Part shown: positions 37,970 through 47,123 of the stretch, piece after piece
Layout of the letters: each line of letters starts with the position of its first letter
Numbering within the stretch: position 1 is the first letter of the stretch
From: Paracoccus sediminicola
Lineage (GTDB): Bacteria; Pseudomonadota; Alphaproteobacteria; Rhodobacterales; Rhodobacteraceae
Reading direction: 5' to 3'
DNA: 64,000 bases
NCBI RefSeq assembly: GCF_027912835.1
Contig: NZ_CP115768.1
Coordinates: 1,550,001 to 1,614,000 of the forward strand
Program-made: the position numbers and the translations under genes
The notes under the pieces: model-generated
Databases searched by the model: none
Told to the model about the DNA's origin: nothing
What the model saw: the letters and a program-made list of their open reading frames with translations, nothing else

Positions 37970-39160
37970 TCAGCCCACCCGCTCGATCGCCACTGCCGTC
38001 GCCTCGCCGCCACCGATGCACAGCGAGGCCACGCCGCGCGTCTTGCCATAGGTTTCAAGCGCGGCCAGCAGCGTCACCATCACCCGCGCCCCGGAAGCGC
38101 CGATAGGATGGCCGAGCGCGCAGGCGCCGCCATGAACGTTCACCTTGTCGGCGGGCAGGTCCAGATCGCGCATCGCGGCCATGGTCACCACCGCGAACGC
38201 CTCGTTGATCTCGAACAGATCGACATCGGCCAGATCCCAGCCGGTGCGCTCGGCCAGCCGCGTCATCGCGCCCACCGGCGCGGTCGGAAACAGGCTTGGC
38301 TTGTCGGCAAAGGTCGCGTGGCCCGCGATCACGGCCCGCGGCGTCAGCCCGCGCGCCTCGGCCACCGAGCGCCGCATCAGGACCATCGCCGCCGCCCCGT
38401 CCGAGATGGACGACGAATTCGCCGCCGTCACCGTCCCGTCCTTGCGGAAGGCCGGTTTCAGTGACGGGATCTTGTCGAGATTGGCCTTGCCTGGCTGTTC
38501 GTCGATTTCGACCACCACATCGCCCTTGCGCCCTGGCACGATGACAGGCGCGACCTCTGCCGCGAATTTCCCCTCGGCAATCGCCGCCTGTGCGCGCTTC
38601 AGCGAGCGGATCGCGAAATCGTCCTGCTCTTGCCGGGTGAAGCCATAGCTCTGTGCGCAATCCTCGGCGAATGTCCCCATCAGACGGCCCTTGTCATAGG
38701 CGTCCTCCAGCCCGTCGAGGAACATGTGATCCATCACCTGCCCATGCCCCATCCGCATCCCGGCGCGGGCCTTGGGCAGCAGATAGGGGGCCATCGACAT
38801 GCTCTCCATCCCGCCCGCGACGGCGATCTCGGCACTGCCCGCCAGCAGCAGGTCATGGACCAGCATCGCGGCTTTCATCCCCGAGCCGCACATCTTGTTC
38901 ACCGTCGTCGCCCCCGCCCCGAGCGGCAGCCCGGCCCCGAGCGCCGCCTGCCGGGCCGGTGCCTGACCCTGACCGGCGGGTAGCACGCAGCCCATGATGA
39001 TCTCCTGCACCTGCTCGGGCGCGATGCCGCCGCGTTCCACCGCAGCCCGGATGGCCGCCGCACCCAGATCGGCGGCGGGGACAGAGGCGAAATCGCCCTG
39101 AAACCCACCCATCGGGGTGCGTGCAGCAGAGACGATGACGACAGGGTCGATGCTGGACAT
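37970..39160 (-). CDS. Acetyl-CoA C-acyltransferase (thiolase)
   Basis: 396 residues. Active-site Cys91 in NKMCGSGMKAAML, the His in CALGHPIGASGAR and the C-terminal CIGGGEATAVAIER mark a biosynthetic-type thiolase. It condenses two acetyl-CoA or cleaves acetoacetyl-CoA; PHB synthesis, ketone-body or amino-acid breakdown are possible roles. GGGAGG is seven bases before the ATG; an earlier in-frame ATG (39184) lacks a site. Confidence 0.94.
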   Translation of the reverse strand: MSSIDPVVIVSAARTPMGGFQGDFASVPAADLGAAAIRAAVERGGIAPEQVQEIIMGCVLPAGQGQAPARQAALGAGLPLGAGATTVNKMCGSGMKAAMLVHDLLLAGSAEIAVAGGMESMSMAPYLLPKARAGMRMGHGQVMDHMFLDGLEDAYDKGRLMGTFAEDCAQSYGFTRQEQDDFAIRSLKRAQAAIAEGKFAAEVAPVIVPGRKGDVVVEIDEQPGKANLDKIPSLKPAFRKDGTVTAANSSSISDGAAAMVLMRRSVAEARGLTPRAVIAGHATFADKPSLFPTAPVGAMTRLAERTGWDLADVDLFEINEAFAVVTMAAMRDLDLPADKVNVHGGACALGHPIGASGARVMVTLLAALETYGKTRGVASLCIGGGEATAVAIERVG

Positions 39161-39199
39161 GATATTCCTCCCTTTCATGGCCAAGCTGACCGGCTGGCC

Positions 39200-39658
39200 T
39201 TATTCCTGCGTTGGCGGACCGAAACGGTCGATGATCCGGCCGCGGATCTGGTCGCGGGTCTCGCGGTATTTCTGCAGGACCGCCTCGCGCCCCTCGGCCT
39301 GACCGGTCGGGTCCATGATCTGCCAGTATTCTATATCGAGATGCGCGTGCCGCGTCAGTTCCATCGCCTGACGTTGCGAGGCGGGCGACAGCGCGACGAT
39401 CAGATCGAAGCTGCCCAGATCGTCGCCCCAGCTCTGCATCTCTTCGAAGCTGCGCGAGCGGTGACGCGCAAGCTCCACCCCCAGCTCCGCGCAGACGGCG
39501 ACGGCGAAACCGTCGATCTCCAGATCGTTGCGCACCCCCGCCGATTGCACATAGGCAGCGTGGCCGTAGAATTTCTTCATCAACCCTTCCGCCATGGGCG
39601 AGCGGACGGCGTTGTGATCGCAGCAGAACAGCACCGAATGGGGGATCTGCGCGGCCAT
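39200..39658 (-). CDS. LMW phosphatase/arsenate reductase-like protein
   Basis: 152 residues. P-loop CDHNAVRS with Cys13 and Arg19, MAEGLMKKF after it, and LIVALSPASQRQAME. It belongs to the LMW-PTP/ArsC fold but lacks the clear Asp-Pro motif at the usual place (MDPTGQAEG is the nearest). It sits next to UPF0262 and hisD on the same strand, an arrangement common in Rhodobacterales. Substrate unknown; a true phosphatase or arsenate reductase role cannot be decided. Confidence 0.82.
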   Translation of the reverse strand: MAAQIPHSVLFCCDHNAVRSPMAEGLMKKFYGHAAYVQSAGVRNDLEIDGFAVAVCAELGVELARHRSRSFEEMQSWGDDLGSFDLIVALSPASQRQAMELTRHAHLDIEYWQIMDPTGQAEGREAVLQKYRETRDQIRGRIIDRFGPPTQE

Positions 39659-39662
39659 GCGC

Positions 39663-40142
39663 TCAGCCCTGCGGGATCAGCGCGCAGATCAGCGTGAACA
39701 GGCGGCGCGAGGTGGGGCTGTCGATCTCGGCCTTGCCCTCCAGCCGTTCCTCCAGTGTACGCGCACCCTCGTTATGGATCCCGCGCCGTGCCATGTCGAT
39801 CGCCTCGATCTTGGCCGGGGGCAGGTTCTTCACCGCGTCGTAATAGCTGTCGCAAATCTGGAAATAATCCTTCACCACCTGGCGGAACGGCCCGAGCGAC
39901 AGATGAAATTCGCCGACCTTCTCTCCCCCTTCGGTCGAGATGTCGAAGACCAGCCGCCCCTCGCGGATCGCCAGTTTCAGCGCATAGGGGCCGGGCGGGA
40001 TCTCCTGCCCCTCGCGGCCGGGCAGGCCGAAGCTGTTTTCTTCGAGCAGGTCGTAGATCGCGACCTTCCGCTCCTGCGCGACCTCGGGCGAGGCCGGAGG
40101 CAGGTCGCTATCGTCAATCTCGATCTTTGAAATGCGGTTCAT
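39663..40142 (-). CDS. UPF0262 family protein
   Basis: 159 residues: ISKIEIDDSDLPPASPEVAQ at the start, EIPPGPYALKLAIREGRLVF, GPFRQVVKDYFQICDSYYDA and MARRGIHNEGARTLEERL match UPF0262. The function is unknown. Its ATG overlaps the hisD stop (ATGA) and its end is 4 bases from the phosphatase start, so hisD, UPF0262 and the phosphatase are one operon. Confidence 0.88.
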   Translation of the reverse strand: MNRISKIEIDDSDLPPASPEVAQERKVAIYDLLEENSFGLPGREGQEIPPGPYALKLAIREGRLVFDISTEGGEKVGEFHLSLGPFRQVVKDYFQICDSYYDAVKNLPPAKIEAIDMARRGIHNEGARTLEERLEGKAEIDSPTSRRLFTLICALIPQG

Positions 40143-41452
40143 GTCCCGCTCCTTTCGTTCAAATGCGCCAGCCGGGCCGAGACCGACTGCCCATGTGCCT
40201 GCAAGCCTTCCGACTGCGCCAGCCGAACCGCCGCCGGGCCGATCTGCGCCAGGGCGCCGGGTGTCAGCCGTGCGAGTGTCGTGCGCTTGATGAAATCCAT
40301 CACCGACAGCCCCGACGAAAACCGGGCCGAACGCGCCGTCGGCAGCACATGGTTCGGCCCGCTGACATAATCGCCCACAGCCTCGGGCGTATGAGCGCCG
40401 AGGAAGATCGCGCCGGCATGGCGGGTCTGCTCGGCCAGCGCCTCGGGGTCGGCCACGCAAAGTTCCAGATGCTCGGGCGCGATCCGGTCGGACAGAAGCG
40501 CGGCCTCTTTCATATCGCGCACGGTGATGATGCAGCCGTAATCGCGCCAGCTTGCCCCGGCGATCTGCGCCCTCTCCAGGGTCGGGATCAGCCGCTCGAC
40601 CGCCTCGGCCACGGCATCGGCCATGCCGGGTGCGTCGGTGATGAGGATCGACTGGGCGTCGGCGTCATGCTCGGCCTGCGCCATCAGGTCGAGCGCCAGC
40701 CAGTCCGGGTTCTGATCCTTGTCGGCAATGACCAGCACCTCGGACGGCCCGGCGATCATGTCGATACCAACCCGGCCGAAGACCTGCCGCTTGGCCGCCG
40801 CGACATAGGCGTTGCCCGGCCCGGTGATCTTGTCCACCGCAGCGATGCTGTCCGTGCCATAGGCCATCGCCGCAATCGCCTGCGCCCCGCCGATCCGATA
40901 GATTTCGTCCACCCCGGCCAGTTCGCAGGCCAGCAGCACCAGCGGATTGACCACCCCGTCCGGCGTCGGCACGCAGACCACCAGCCGCTCGACCCCGGCC
41001 ACACGTGCAGGGACCGCGTTCATCAGCACCGAGGATGGATAGCTCGCCTGCCCGCCCGGCACATAAAGCCCCGCCGCCGAAACCGGACGCCAGCGCCAGC
41101 CAAGCGTGGCGCCGCTTTCGTCGGTCCAGCTTTCATCGGGCGGGATCTGGCGGGCATGATAGGCACGGATCCGCTCGGCGGCGAGTTCGAGCGCGGCGCG
41201 ATCCTCCGCCGACACCTTCCCGAGCTCGGCCGAGATGTCGTCCCGCGTGAAGCGCAGTGTCTCTGCGGTCAGCCCAAGCCGGTCGAAACGCGCCGTATAG
41301 TCGATCACCGCCCTATCGCCGCGGGCCCGCACATCCGCGACGATGGCCGCAACGGCGTCACCCACATCGGCGGAATCCTCGCGCTTGGCGCTGAGCATCG
41401 CGGTGAAGCGATCCTCGAAATCCGGGTCGGAAGTGGCGAGTCTGATCGGCAT
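40139..41452 (-). CDS. hisD: Histidinol dehydrogenase
   Basis: 437 residues. The motif GPGNAYVAAAKRQVFGRV near 195 and IAGPSEVLVIAD after it are diagnostic; catalytic DISPEHLELCV-type segment is present as RIAPEHLELCV. It oxidises histidinol to histidine in two steps. AGAGGAG precedes the ATG at 41452 at a good distance; the longer frame to 41569 does not look coding. Other his genes are not in the window. Confidence 0.95.
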   Translation of the reverse strand: MPIRLATSDPDFEDRFTAMLSAKREDSADVGDAVAAIVADVRARGDRAVIDYTARFDRLGLTAETLRFTRDDISAELGKVSAEDRAALELAAERIRAYHARQIPPDESWTDESGATLGWRWRPVSAAGLYVPGGQASYPSSVLMNAVPARVAGVERLVVCVPTPDGVVNPLVLLACELAGVDEIYRIGGAQAIAAMAYGTDSIAAVDKITGPGNAYVAAAKRQVFGRVGIDMIAGPSEVLVIADKDQNPDWLALDLMAQAEHDADAQSILITDAPGMADAVAEAVERLIPTLERAQIAGASWRDYGCIITVRDMKEAALLSDRIAPEHLELCVADPEALAEQTRHAGAIFLGAHTPEAVGDYVSGPNHVLPTARSARFSSGLSVMDFIKRTTLARLTPGALAQIGPAAVRLAQSEGLQAHGQSVSARLAHLNERSGT

Positions 41453-41499
41453 GGAAGGCTCCTCTTGCGAGGGATTACTATCCGCGCGCAGGGAAACCC

Positions 41500-42036
41500 T
41501 CAAGCACGCAAAGCGCGCAGCCGGGCGCGCAAGGGCGGGCGCAGCATCCGGCGCATCTCGATTTCCCAATTGCCGCGCCCGTTGAGCATGGGCGGGCCTC
41601 CGGTGGCGATGAACCCGGCCCGCGCATAGAGCGCCAGCGCCGCCAGATTATTCTGCCCGACATGCAGCCCCATCCGGGTCATGCCCGCCGCTCCGGCATC
41701 GCGGATCAGCCGGGCGAGGATCGCGTCGCCCAGCCCCTGACCGCGCGCGTCCGGGGCGACAAACACCGACATCACCCAGCCCAGATCCGGCTCGGCGGGG
41801 GAGATGTCACGCTCCCAGCTGGCCACGGCACGGGGCTGACCCGGTGCAGCTCCGGCGGCCCACATCTCGCAGCAGGCGAGCCGCGCGGCAAAGTCCTCCA
41901 GCGGACGCTCTTCCCATTCATCGAAGCTGGAGCCGAACGCTTCGGGCGCGCTGCGCAGGGCCTCAAGACGGATCGCGCGCCATTCTTCGGCGCGGTCCGG
42001 TGTCAGCCGCCAGAGCTGGAAATCCGTCCCGCTCAA
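41500..42036 (-). CDS. GNAT-family N-acetyltransferase
   Basis: 178 residues. Acetyl-CoA motif MSVFVAPDARGQGLGDAILA (Q/RxxGxG/A) and the following MGLHVGQNNLAALALYARAGF are typical. The substrate is unknown. I choose the TTG at 42036 because it overlaps the stop of the DUF2948 gene (TTGA) and has GAGGG just upstream; no ATG in the frame gives a better context. The TTG start is an inference. Confidence 0.78.
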   Translation of the reverse strand: MSGTDFQLWRLTPDRAEEWRAIRLEALRSAPEAFGSSFDEWEERPLEDFAARLACCEMWAAGAAPGQPRAVASWERDISPAEPDLGWVMSVFVAPDARGQGLGDAILARLIRDAGAAGMTRMGLHVGQNNLAALALYARAGFIATGGPPMLNGRGNWEIEMRRMLRPPLRARLRALRA

Positions 42037-42512
42037 GCGCCCTCGTGACGCGGCATGCTGCCAGAATTGGCTGCATAGGGCCGGGTCACGTCGCGCAGGT
42101 CGACCGAGATACATTCGGCATCGACCGCAATCGTGCCATCCCCGGCGAATTCAAGCATCAGCCGCCCGGTGCCGTCCTCACCCGGCTGCCAGATCATCGC
42201 CAGCAGCGACAGCACCTCGTCGGCATCGGCGCGCTTCACCCCGTCGCTGCGGATGCCGGTGATGTCCGAAATCACCAGCAAGGCACGCACACGTTCGAAT
42301 TCGCGCCCGTCGCGCTTTGCATCTTCGGCATCTTCCCAGCGGAAACGGTTGATCAGCATCGCCAGCTGCCGCCGCTTGCGGTCGAACGTGATATCTGCCC
42401 CCGTCAGAACCGCATCCTGTACCAGGGTCGACAGCACCTGCACGTCTTCCGGCCCCTCGGCGCGCAGCATCAGCGGGCCGGGATCTGCGTCATGAAAACT
42501 GGCATCAGTCAT
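42033..42512 (-). CDS. DUF2948 family protein
   Basis: 159 residues: [40 protein letters not shown] and [17 protein letters not shown] are the family core. Function unknown. It overlaps the murA end by 8 bases and feeds the GNAT gene start, so the chain small protein - murA - DUF2948 - GNAT looks like one operon. Confidence 0.85.
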   Translation of the reverse strand: MTDASFHDADPGPLMLRAEGPEDVQVLSTLVQDAVLTGADITFDRKRRQLAMLINRFRWEDAEDAKRDGREFERVRALLVISDITGIRSDGVKRADADEVLSLLAMIWQPGEDGTGRLMLEFAGDGTIAVDAECISVDLRDVTRPYAANSGSMPRHEGA

Positions 42513-43785
42513 CGGGATGCGCCTCCTTAATGCGTTTCAGGTCGGCACCAACGCCGCGCAGCTTCCGCACGACGCGCTCATAGCCGCGGTCGAGATGATA
42601 GACGCGGCTGATGACGGTCTCGCCCTCGGCCGCCAGACCCGCGAGGATCAGGCTGATCGAGGCGCGCAGATCGGTCGCCATGACCGGCGCGCCGCGCAGC
42701 TTTTCCACGCCGGTGACGGTGGCGTGACCGCCATGCACGTCGATCTTCGCCCCCATCCGCATGAGCTCGGGCGCGTGCATGAAGCGGTTCTCGAAGATCG
42801 TTTCCTCCAGCACCGAGGTGCCTTCGGCGGTGCACATCAGCGCCATCATCTGCGCCTGAAGATCGGTCGGGAAGCCGGGGAAGACCTCTGTCTTTACATC
42901 CACGGCGCGGATGCGCCCGTTCTTGCGCGCGACCTTGATGCCGCGATTGGTCTGTTCGACCGAGATCCCGGCCTCGTCCAGCTTCTCGCAGAAGGCTTCG
43001 ATCAGGTCGATGCGCCCGCCCAGCAACTCGACCTCGCCGCCGGTGATGGCGGGCGCGATCATGTAGGTGCCAAGCTCAATCCGGTCCACCACGACCGGAT
43101 GCGTCGCGCCATGCAGCTTGTCGACGCCCTGGATGGTGATGGTTTCCGTGCCTTCACCCTCGATCTGCGCGCCCATCGCACGCAGGCATTTGACCAGATC
43201 GACGATCTCGGGTTCGCGCGCGGCATTGTTCAGCACCGTGGTGCCCTTGGCCAGCGTCGCCGCCATGACGATGTTTTCCGTCGCCCCGACAGAGGCGAAG
43301 CTCTGGTCGATCACCGCGCCTTTCAGCCCGCCCGGCGCTTCCGCATGCAGATAGCCGTCCTTCAATTCGATCCGGGCGCCCATCGCTTCGAGGCCCGAGA
43401 TATGCAGATCCATCGGCCGCGCCCCGATGGCACAGCCGCCGGGCAGCGACACGACCGCCTTGCCCGCCCGCGCCAGAAGCGGGCCGAGCACCAGGTTCGA
43501 GGCCCGCATCTTGCGCACGATGTCGTAATCGGCGGTCAGGTTGTTCAGATCATGGCTGGACAGCGACAGCACCTTGCCATCCTGCATCGAGGTGAACTCG
43601 GCCCCCAGCGATTGCAGCAGCTCGGCCATGGTGCGGATATCCGACAGCCGCGGCGCGTTGGTCAGCGTCAGCGGCTCATCGGTCAGCAGCGTCGCCGGCA
43701 TCAGCGTCAGACAGGCATTCTTGGCCCCGGCAATCGGAATTTCGCCGTGAAGCTCGCCGCCCCCCTGCACGATGATCTGATCCAT
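42505..43785 (-). CDS. murA: UDP-N-acetylglucosamine 1-carboxyvinyltransferase
   Basis: 426 residues. The PEP-reactive Cys118 is in [15 protein letters not shown], with Lys22 in IAGAKNACL and the catalytic-loop region conserved; fosfomycin-type inhibition is therefore expected. It performs the first committed step of peptidoglycan synthesis. The ATG overlaps the stop of a 55-residue upstream gene by one base (TAATG). Confidence 0.96.
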   Translation of the reverse strand: MDQIIVQGGGELHGEIPIAGAKNACLTLMPATLLTDEPLTLTNAPRLSDIRTMAELLQSLGAEFTSMQDGKVLSLSSHDLNNLTADYDIVRKMRASNLVLGPLLARAGKAVVSLPGGCAIGARPMDLHISGLEAMGARIELKDGYLHAEAPGGLKGAVIDQSFASVGATENIVMAATLAKGTTVLNNAAREPEIVDLVKCLRAMGAQIEGEGTETITIQGVDKLHGATHPVVVDRIELGTYMIAPAITGGEVELLGGRIDLIEAFCEKLDEAGISVEQTNRGIKVARKNGRIRAVDVKTEVFPGFPTDLQAQMMALMCTAEGTSVLEETIFENRFMHAPELMRMGAKIDVHGGHATVTGVEKLRGAPVMATDLRASISLILAGLAAEGETVISRVYHLDRGYERVVRKLRGVGADLKRIKEAHPDD

Positions 43786-43952
43786 TATTCCTCGCTTTCC
43801 GGGGCGCTGTTCTCGGCCTGCCCGCCCTCTTTATGGTCTGCCCGCGCGCGCGCCTGCGCCTTGCGCCGCGCCAGATTGGCGCGCAGCGCCTTGCCCAGCC
43901 GGTCCTCGCGGCTTTCGGGTCTGGTCTTGTCGGATTTGCGCGTCTCGTTCAT
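43785..43952 (-). CDS. 55-residue conserved basic peptide upstream of murA
   Basis: 55 residues, too short for routine gene listing: [20 protein letters not shown] then [20 protein letters not shown] and an acidic tail ending SEE. The start ATG is at 43952 and the TAA overlaps the murA ATG. The charge pattern (basic middle, acidic end) and position resemble short proteins seen upstream of murA in other Rhodobacteraceae. It may bind RNA or the ribosome; function unknown. Confidence 0.7.
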   Translation of the reverse strand: MNETRKSDKTRPESREDRLGKALRANLARRKAQARARADHKEGGQAENSAPESEE

Positions 43953-43984
43953 TGCGATGTGTTAACGCCTCGGCCCGCAGAGGT

Positions 43985-44725
43985 CTAGCGCCGGGTGAGC
44001 TGACGCAGCAGCCCGTGCAGCACCTGCACATCCGCGCGGGTCAGCGGCATGCGCGACCAGAGGTTCCGCAGGTTGAGCTTCATCGAGGGCGATTTCGTCT
44101 CGGGGAAGAAATACCCGGCATCCTCCAGCCGGGTTTCATAGTGATCGGCCAGCTTCTCGATCTCGACCCGGTCGGCGGGCACCTCGTTCGCCGGGCGCCG
44201 CTGCGTCGGCATGGGCTGATCGGGCAGCGCGCCGCGCGACAGCTCGTATCCGGTCAGCAGCACCGCCTGCGCGAGGTTGAGCGAGGGGAAATCCGGGTTT
44301 ACCGGCACCGTCAGGATCGCGTTGGCCCGCGCGATGTCGTCATTTTCCAGCCCTGCCCGCTCAGGCCCGAAGATGAAGGCGCAGCGCCCGCCCGACGCGG
44401 CTTCCTCGCGGTTGCGCGCGGCGGCGGTGGCGGGGGTGAAGACCGGCTTGGTCAACTCGCGGCCCCGCGCGGTGGTGGCGAAGGCGTAGGAAATCCCTTC
44501 CATCGCCGCGGCCAGCGTCGGAAATACGCGCGCCCGGTCCAGCACCTGCCCCGCCGCGCCAGAGGCCATCGCCACCGCTTTCGGGTTCGGCCAGCCGTCG
44601 CGCGGCGCCACCAGCCGCATCTCGGTCAGGCCGAAATTCAGCATGGCGCGCGCGGCGGCGCCGATATTTTCGCCCATCTGCGGGCGGGTCAGAATGATGA
44701 CGGGCTGGCGGTCTGTCTCTGGCAT
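43985..44725 (-). CDS. TrmH/SpoU-family RNA methyltransferase (TrmJ-like)
   Basis: 246 residues. SPOUT motifs: VIILTRPQMGENIGAAARAM at the start, CAFIFGPERAGLENDDIARA in the middle and LNLAQAVLLTGYELSR near 155, together giving the 2'-O-ribose methyltransferase signature. TrmJ/LasT methylates tRNA position 32. The ATG at 44725 is used; an upstream ATG at 44785 lacks a ribosome site. Confidence 0.88.
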   Translation of the reverse strand: MPETDRQPVIILTRPQMGENIGAAARAMLNFGLTEMRLVAPRDGWPNPKAVAMASGAAGQVLDRARVFPTLAAAMEGISYAFATTARGRELTKPVFTPATAAARNREEAASGGRCAFIFGPERAGLENDDIARANAILTVPVNPDFPSLNLAQAVLLTGYELSRGALPDQPMPTQRRPANEVPADRVEIEKLADHYETRLEDAGYFFPETKSPSMKLNLRNLWSRMPLTRADVQVLHGLLRQLTRR

Positions 44726-44816
44726 GGCGGGCCTGTTAGCGCCGCGCGCGGCATCCCGCAAGCTCTGGCATGGCGGCGGCGGCACTGTTATGGCGATGAG
44801 GAAAGAGGACCAAGCG

Positions 44817-45437
44817 ATGACCGACCAGCCAGACGCGCCCAGCGCCCCGCAGCTTTATCTCATCACCCCGGTCGGCGCCGAGCCGAGCGCCTTCGCCCCG
44901 ATGCTCGCCGAGATCCTTGAGCGTTTCGATGTGGCCTGTATCCGTATCCCCGGCGCGGGCGATGAAACCGCGCTCGGGCGGATGGCCGACACGGTGCGCG
45001 ACGTTGCCCATGCGCATGACGTGATGGTGGTGATCGACGACCATATCCCTCTGGCGCAGCGTCACGGGCTGGACGGCGTGCATCTGACCGGCGGCCCGAA
45101 ACAGGTTCGCTATGCCCGCAAGGAGCTTGGCGCGGATGCCATCGTAGGCGCTCATTGCGGTGCCTCGCGCCATGACGGGATGACGGCGGCCGAGGCCGGC
45201 GCGGATTACGTGAGCTTCGGGCCCGCCGGCGACAGCGCGCTTGGCACCGGAGAGCCGGTGCCCGCCGATCTCTTTGCCTGGTGGTCCGAGATGATCGAGG
45301 TGCCGGTCGTGGCCGAGGGCGCGCTCGATGCGGCGCTGATCGGCAAGCTCGCGCCGATCACCGATTTCTTCGCGCTCGGCCCCGAGATCTGGTCCGAGGA
45401 CGATCCGGTTACTGCGCTGTCGATGCTGTGGCGATAA
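44817..45437 (+). CDS. Thiamine-phosphate synthase-like protein
   Basis: 206 residues of the ThiE fold: LYLITPVGAE at the N-terminus, VVIDDHIPLAQRHGLDGVHL, and YVSFGPAGDSALGTGEP where ThiE has its phosphate loop. Some ThiE residues are altered, so it may be a TenI-like relative rather than an active synthase. No thi cluster is near. The ATG at 44817 follows AAGAGGA. It is divergent from the TrmJ-like gene across 91 bases. Confidence 0.78.
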   Translation: MTDQPDAPSAPQLYLITPVGAEPSAFAPMLAEILERFDVACIRIPGAGDETALGRMADTVRDVAHAHDVMVVIDDHIPLAQRHGLDGVHLTGGPKQVRYARKELGADAIVGAHCGASRHDGMTAAEAGADYVSFGPAGDSALGTGEPVPADLFAWWSEMIEVPVVAEGALDAALIGKLAPITDFFALGPEIWSEDDPVTALSMLWR

Positions 45438-45490
45438 GCCGGGGTGCGGCTTAGGCTGCGCTTCCGCGCACCGCATCCGGACCGGGAACG

Positions 45491-45515
45491 AAAAAGGCCC
45501 CGCAAGGGGGCCTTT
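45491..45515. terminator. Bidirectional intrinsic terminator
   Basis: A perfect 9-bp stem, 45493-45501 AAAGGCCCC with 45507-45515 GGGGCCTTT, around a five-base loop. The A and T ends let it act in both directions, between the convergent ThiE-like and DAHP synthase genes. Confidence 0.8.
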
Positions 45516-45534
45516 CCGACCTGTCGAACCCGGC

Positions 45535-46941
45535 TCAGCCCGCCTTGCTGCGCGCCATATCTTCAGCGGTGCGGCGGTTGCGCAGTTCTTCCGCGACGAG
45601 GAAGGCCAGCTCCAGCGACTGGCTGGCATTCAACCGCGGATCGCACGCGGTGTGATAGCGATCCGAGAGATCCTCATCCGTCACCGCGCGAACCCCGCCG
45701 GTGCATTCGGTCACGTCCTTGCCGGTCATCTCGAAATGCACGCCGCCGGGGATGGTGCCCTCGGCCTTGTGAACGGCAAAGAACTCGCGGACCTCGCGCA
45801 GGATCGAATCGAATGGGCGCGTCTTGTAGCCGGTCGAGGATTTGATGACATTGCCGTGCATCGGATCGCAGGACCAGACGACATTGGCGCCTTCCTGCTG
45901 AACGGTGCGGATCAGACGGGGCAGGTTGTCGCCCACCTTGCCCGCCCCGAAGCGCGCGATCAGCGTCAGACGGCCCGCCTCGTTTTGCGGGTTCAGCTTC
46001 TCCATCAGGACCTTCAGATCCTCCTCGGTCGTCGTCGGACCGCATTTCAGCCCGATCGGGTTCTGCACGCCGCGGCAGAATTCGACATGCGCGCCGTCTG
46101 GCTGACGGGTGCGGTCGCCGATCCAGATCATGTGACCCGATCCCGCCACCGGCAGCCCGGTCGTCGTATCGACCCGCGCCAGAGCCTCTTCATATTCCAG
46201 CAGCAGAGCCTCGTGGCTGGTATAGAACTCCACCTCGCCCAGCTCGGGCGCGATATCGGCCGTGACACCCGCCGCCTTCATGAAGGCCATGGCATCGCTG
46301 ATCCGGCTGGCAATGTCGCGATAGCGCTCTGCCTCGGGGCCGCCGACGAAATCGGCGATCCAGCTTTGCACCCGGTGCATGTCGGCGAAACCGCCGGTCG
46401 AGAAGGCCCGCAGCAGGTTCAGCGACGCCGCCGCCTGGGTATAGGCTGCCAGCATACGCTGCGGATCGGGAATGCGCGCTTCGGCGGTGAAATCGAACCC
46501 GTTGATGATATCGCCGCGATAGCTCGGCAGCTCGGTTCCGCCCTGCGTCTCGGTCGGGGCAGAGCGCGGCTTGGCGAACTGACCGGCCATGCGGCCGACC
46601 TTGACCACGGGAAGCTGCGCCCCCCAGGTCAGCACAACGGCCATTTGCAGCATGACCTTGAACGTGTCGCGAATATTGTCGGCGCTGAATTCTCCGAAGC
46701 TTTCGGCGCAATCCCCGCCCTGCAACAGGAACGCCTTGCCCTGGGCGACATCGGCCAGATGAGCGCGAAGCGTCCGCGCCTCGCCGGCGAAGACCAAGGG
46801 CGGGTATTTCGCCAATTGCGCCTCGACAGCGCTCAGCGCCGTCGGGTCGGGATAATCCGGCATCTGCACCCGCGGATAGCTGCGCCAGCCGGCCTTGTCC
46901 CAGTTCTGGGCGGCGGGGACGGTGCGCGGATCCTGCGTCAT
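45535..46941 (-). CDS. 3-deoxy-7-phosphoheptulonate synthase, class II
   Basis: 468 residues. Class II (plant-like) DAHP synthase: [10 protein letters not shown] near residue 70, [32 protein letters not shown] and [12 protein letters not shown]. It starts the shikimate pathway from PEP and erythrose-4-P. The family lacks the class I regulatory domains but is often controlled by chorismate mutase partners; none is adjacent. Divergent from the liv operon across 182 bases. Confidence 0.95.
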   Translation of the reverse strand: MTQDPRTVPAAQNWDKAGWRSYPRVQMPDYPDPTALSAVEAQLAKYPPLVFAGEARTLRAHLADVAQGKAFLLQGGDCAESFGEFSADNIRDTFKVMLQMAVVLTWGAQLPVVKVGRMAGQFAKPRSAPTETQGGTELPSYRGDIINGFDFTAEARIPDPQRMLAAYTQAAASLNLLRAFSTGGFADMHRVQSWIADFVGGPEAERYRDIASRISDAMAFMKAAGVTADIAPELGEVEFYTSHEALLLEYEEALARVDTTTGLPVAGSGHMIWIGDRTRQPDGAHVEFCRGVQNPIGLKCGPTTTEEDLKVLMEKLNPQNEAGRLTLIARFGAGKVGDNLPRLIRTVQQEGANVVWSCDPMHGNVIKSSTGYKTRPFDSILREVREFFAVHKAEGTIPGGVHFEMTGKDVTECTGGVRAVTDEDLSDRYHTACDPRLNASQSLELAFLVAEELRNRRTAEDMARSKAG

Positions 46942-47123
46942 GGCGAGGCCTTTCCTGGTTGAGATGCGACGCCCGTATATAGTCCGACCCGAATCAAAGG
47001 GAAAGCCCGCCCCTGCACCGTCCGGCAGCGCCGCCGGCCCGCTGACGCGACATTAAACTTTACTTTTGCGGCGCGGCCCCGATAACCTTCCCTGCATCAA
47101 CAAGACCAACAGGGGAATTTTCA

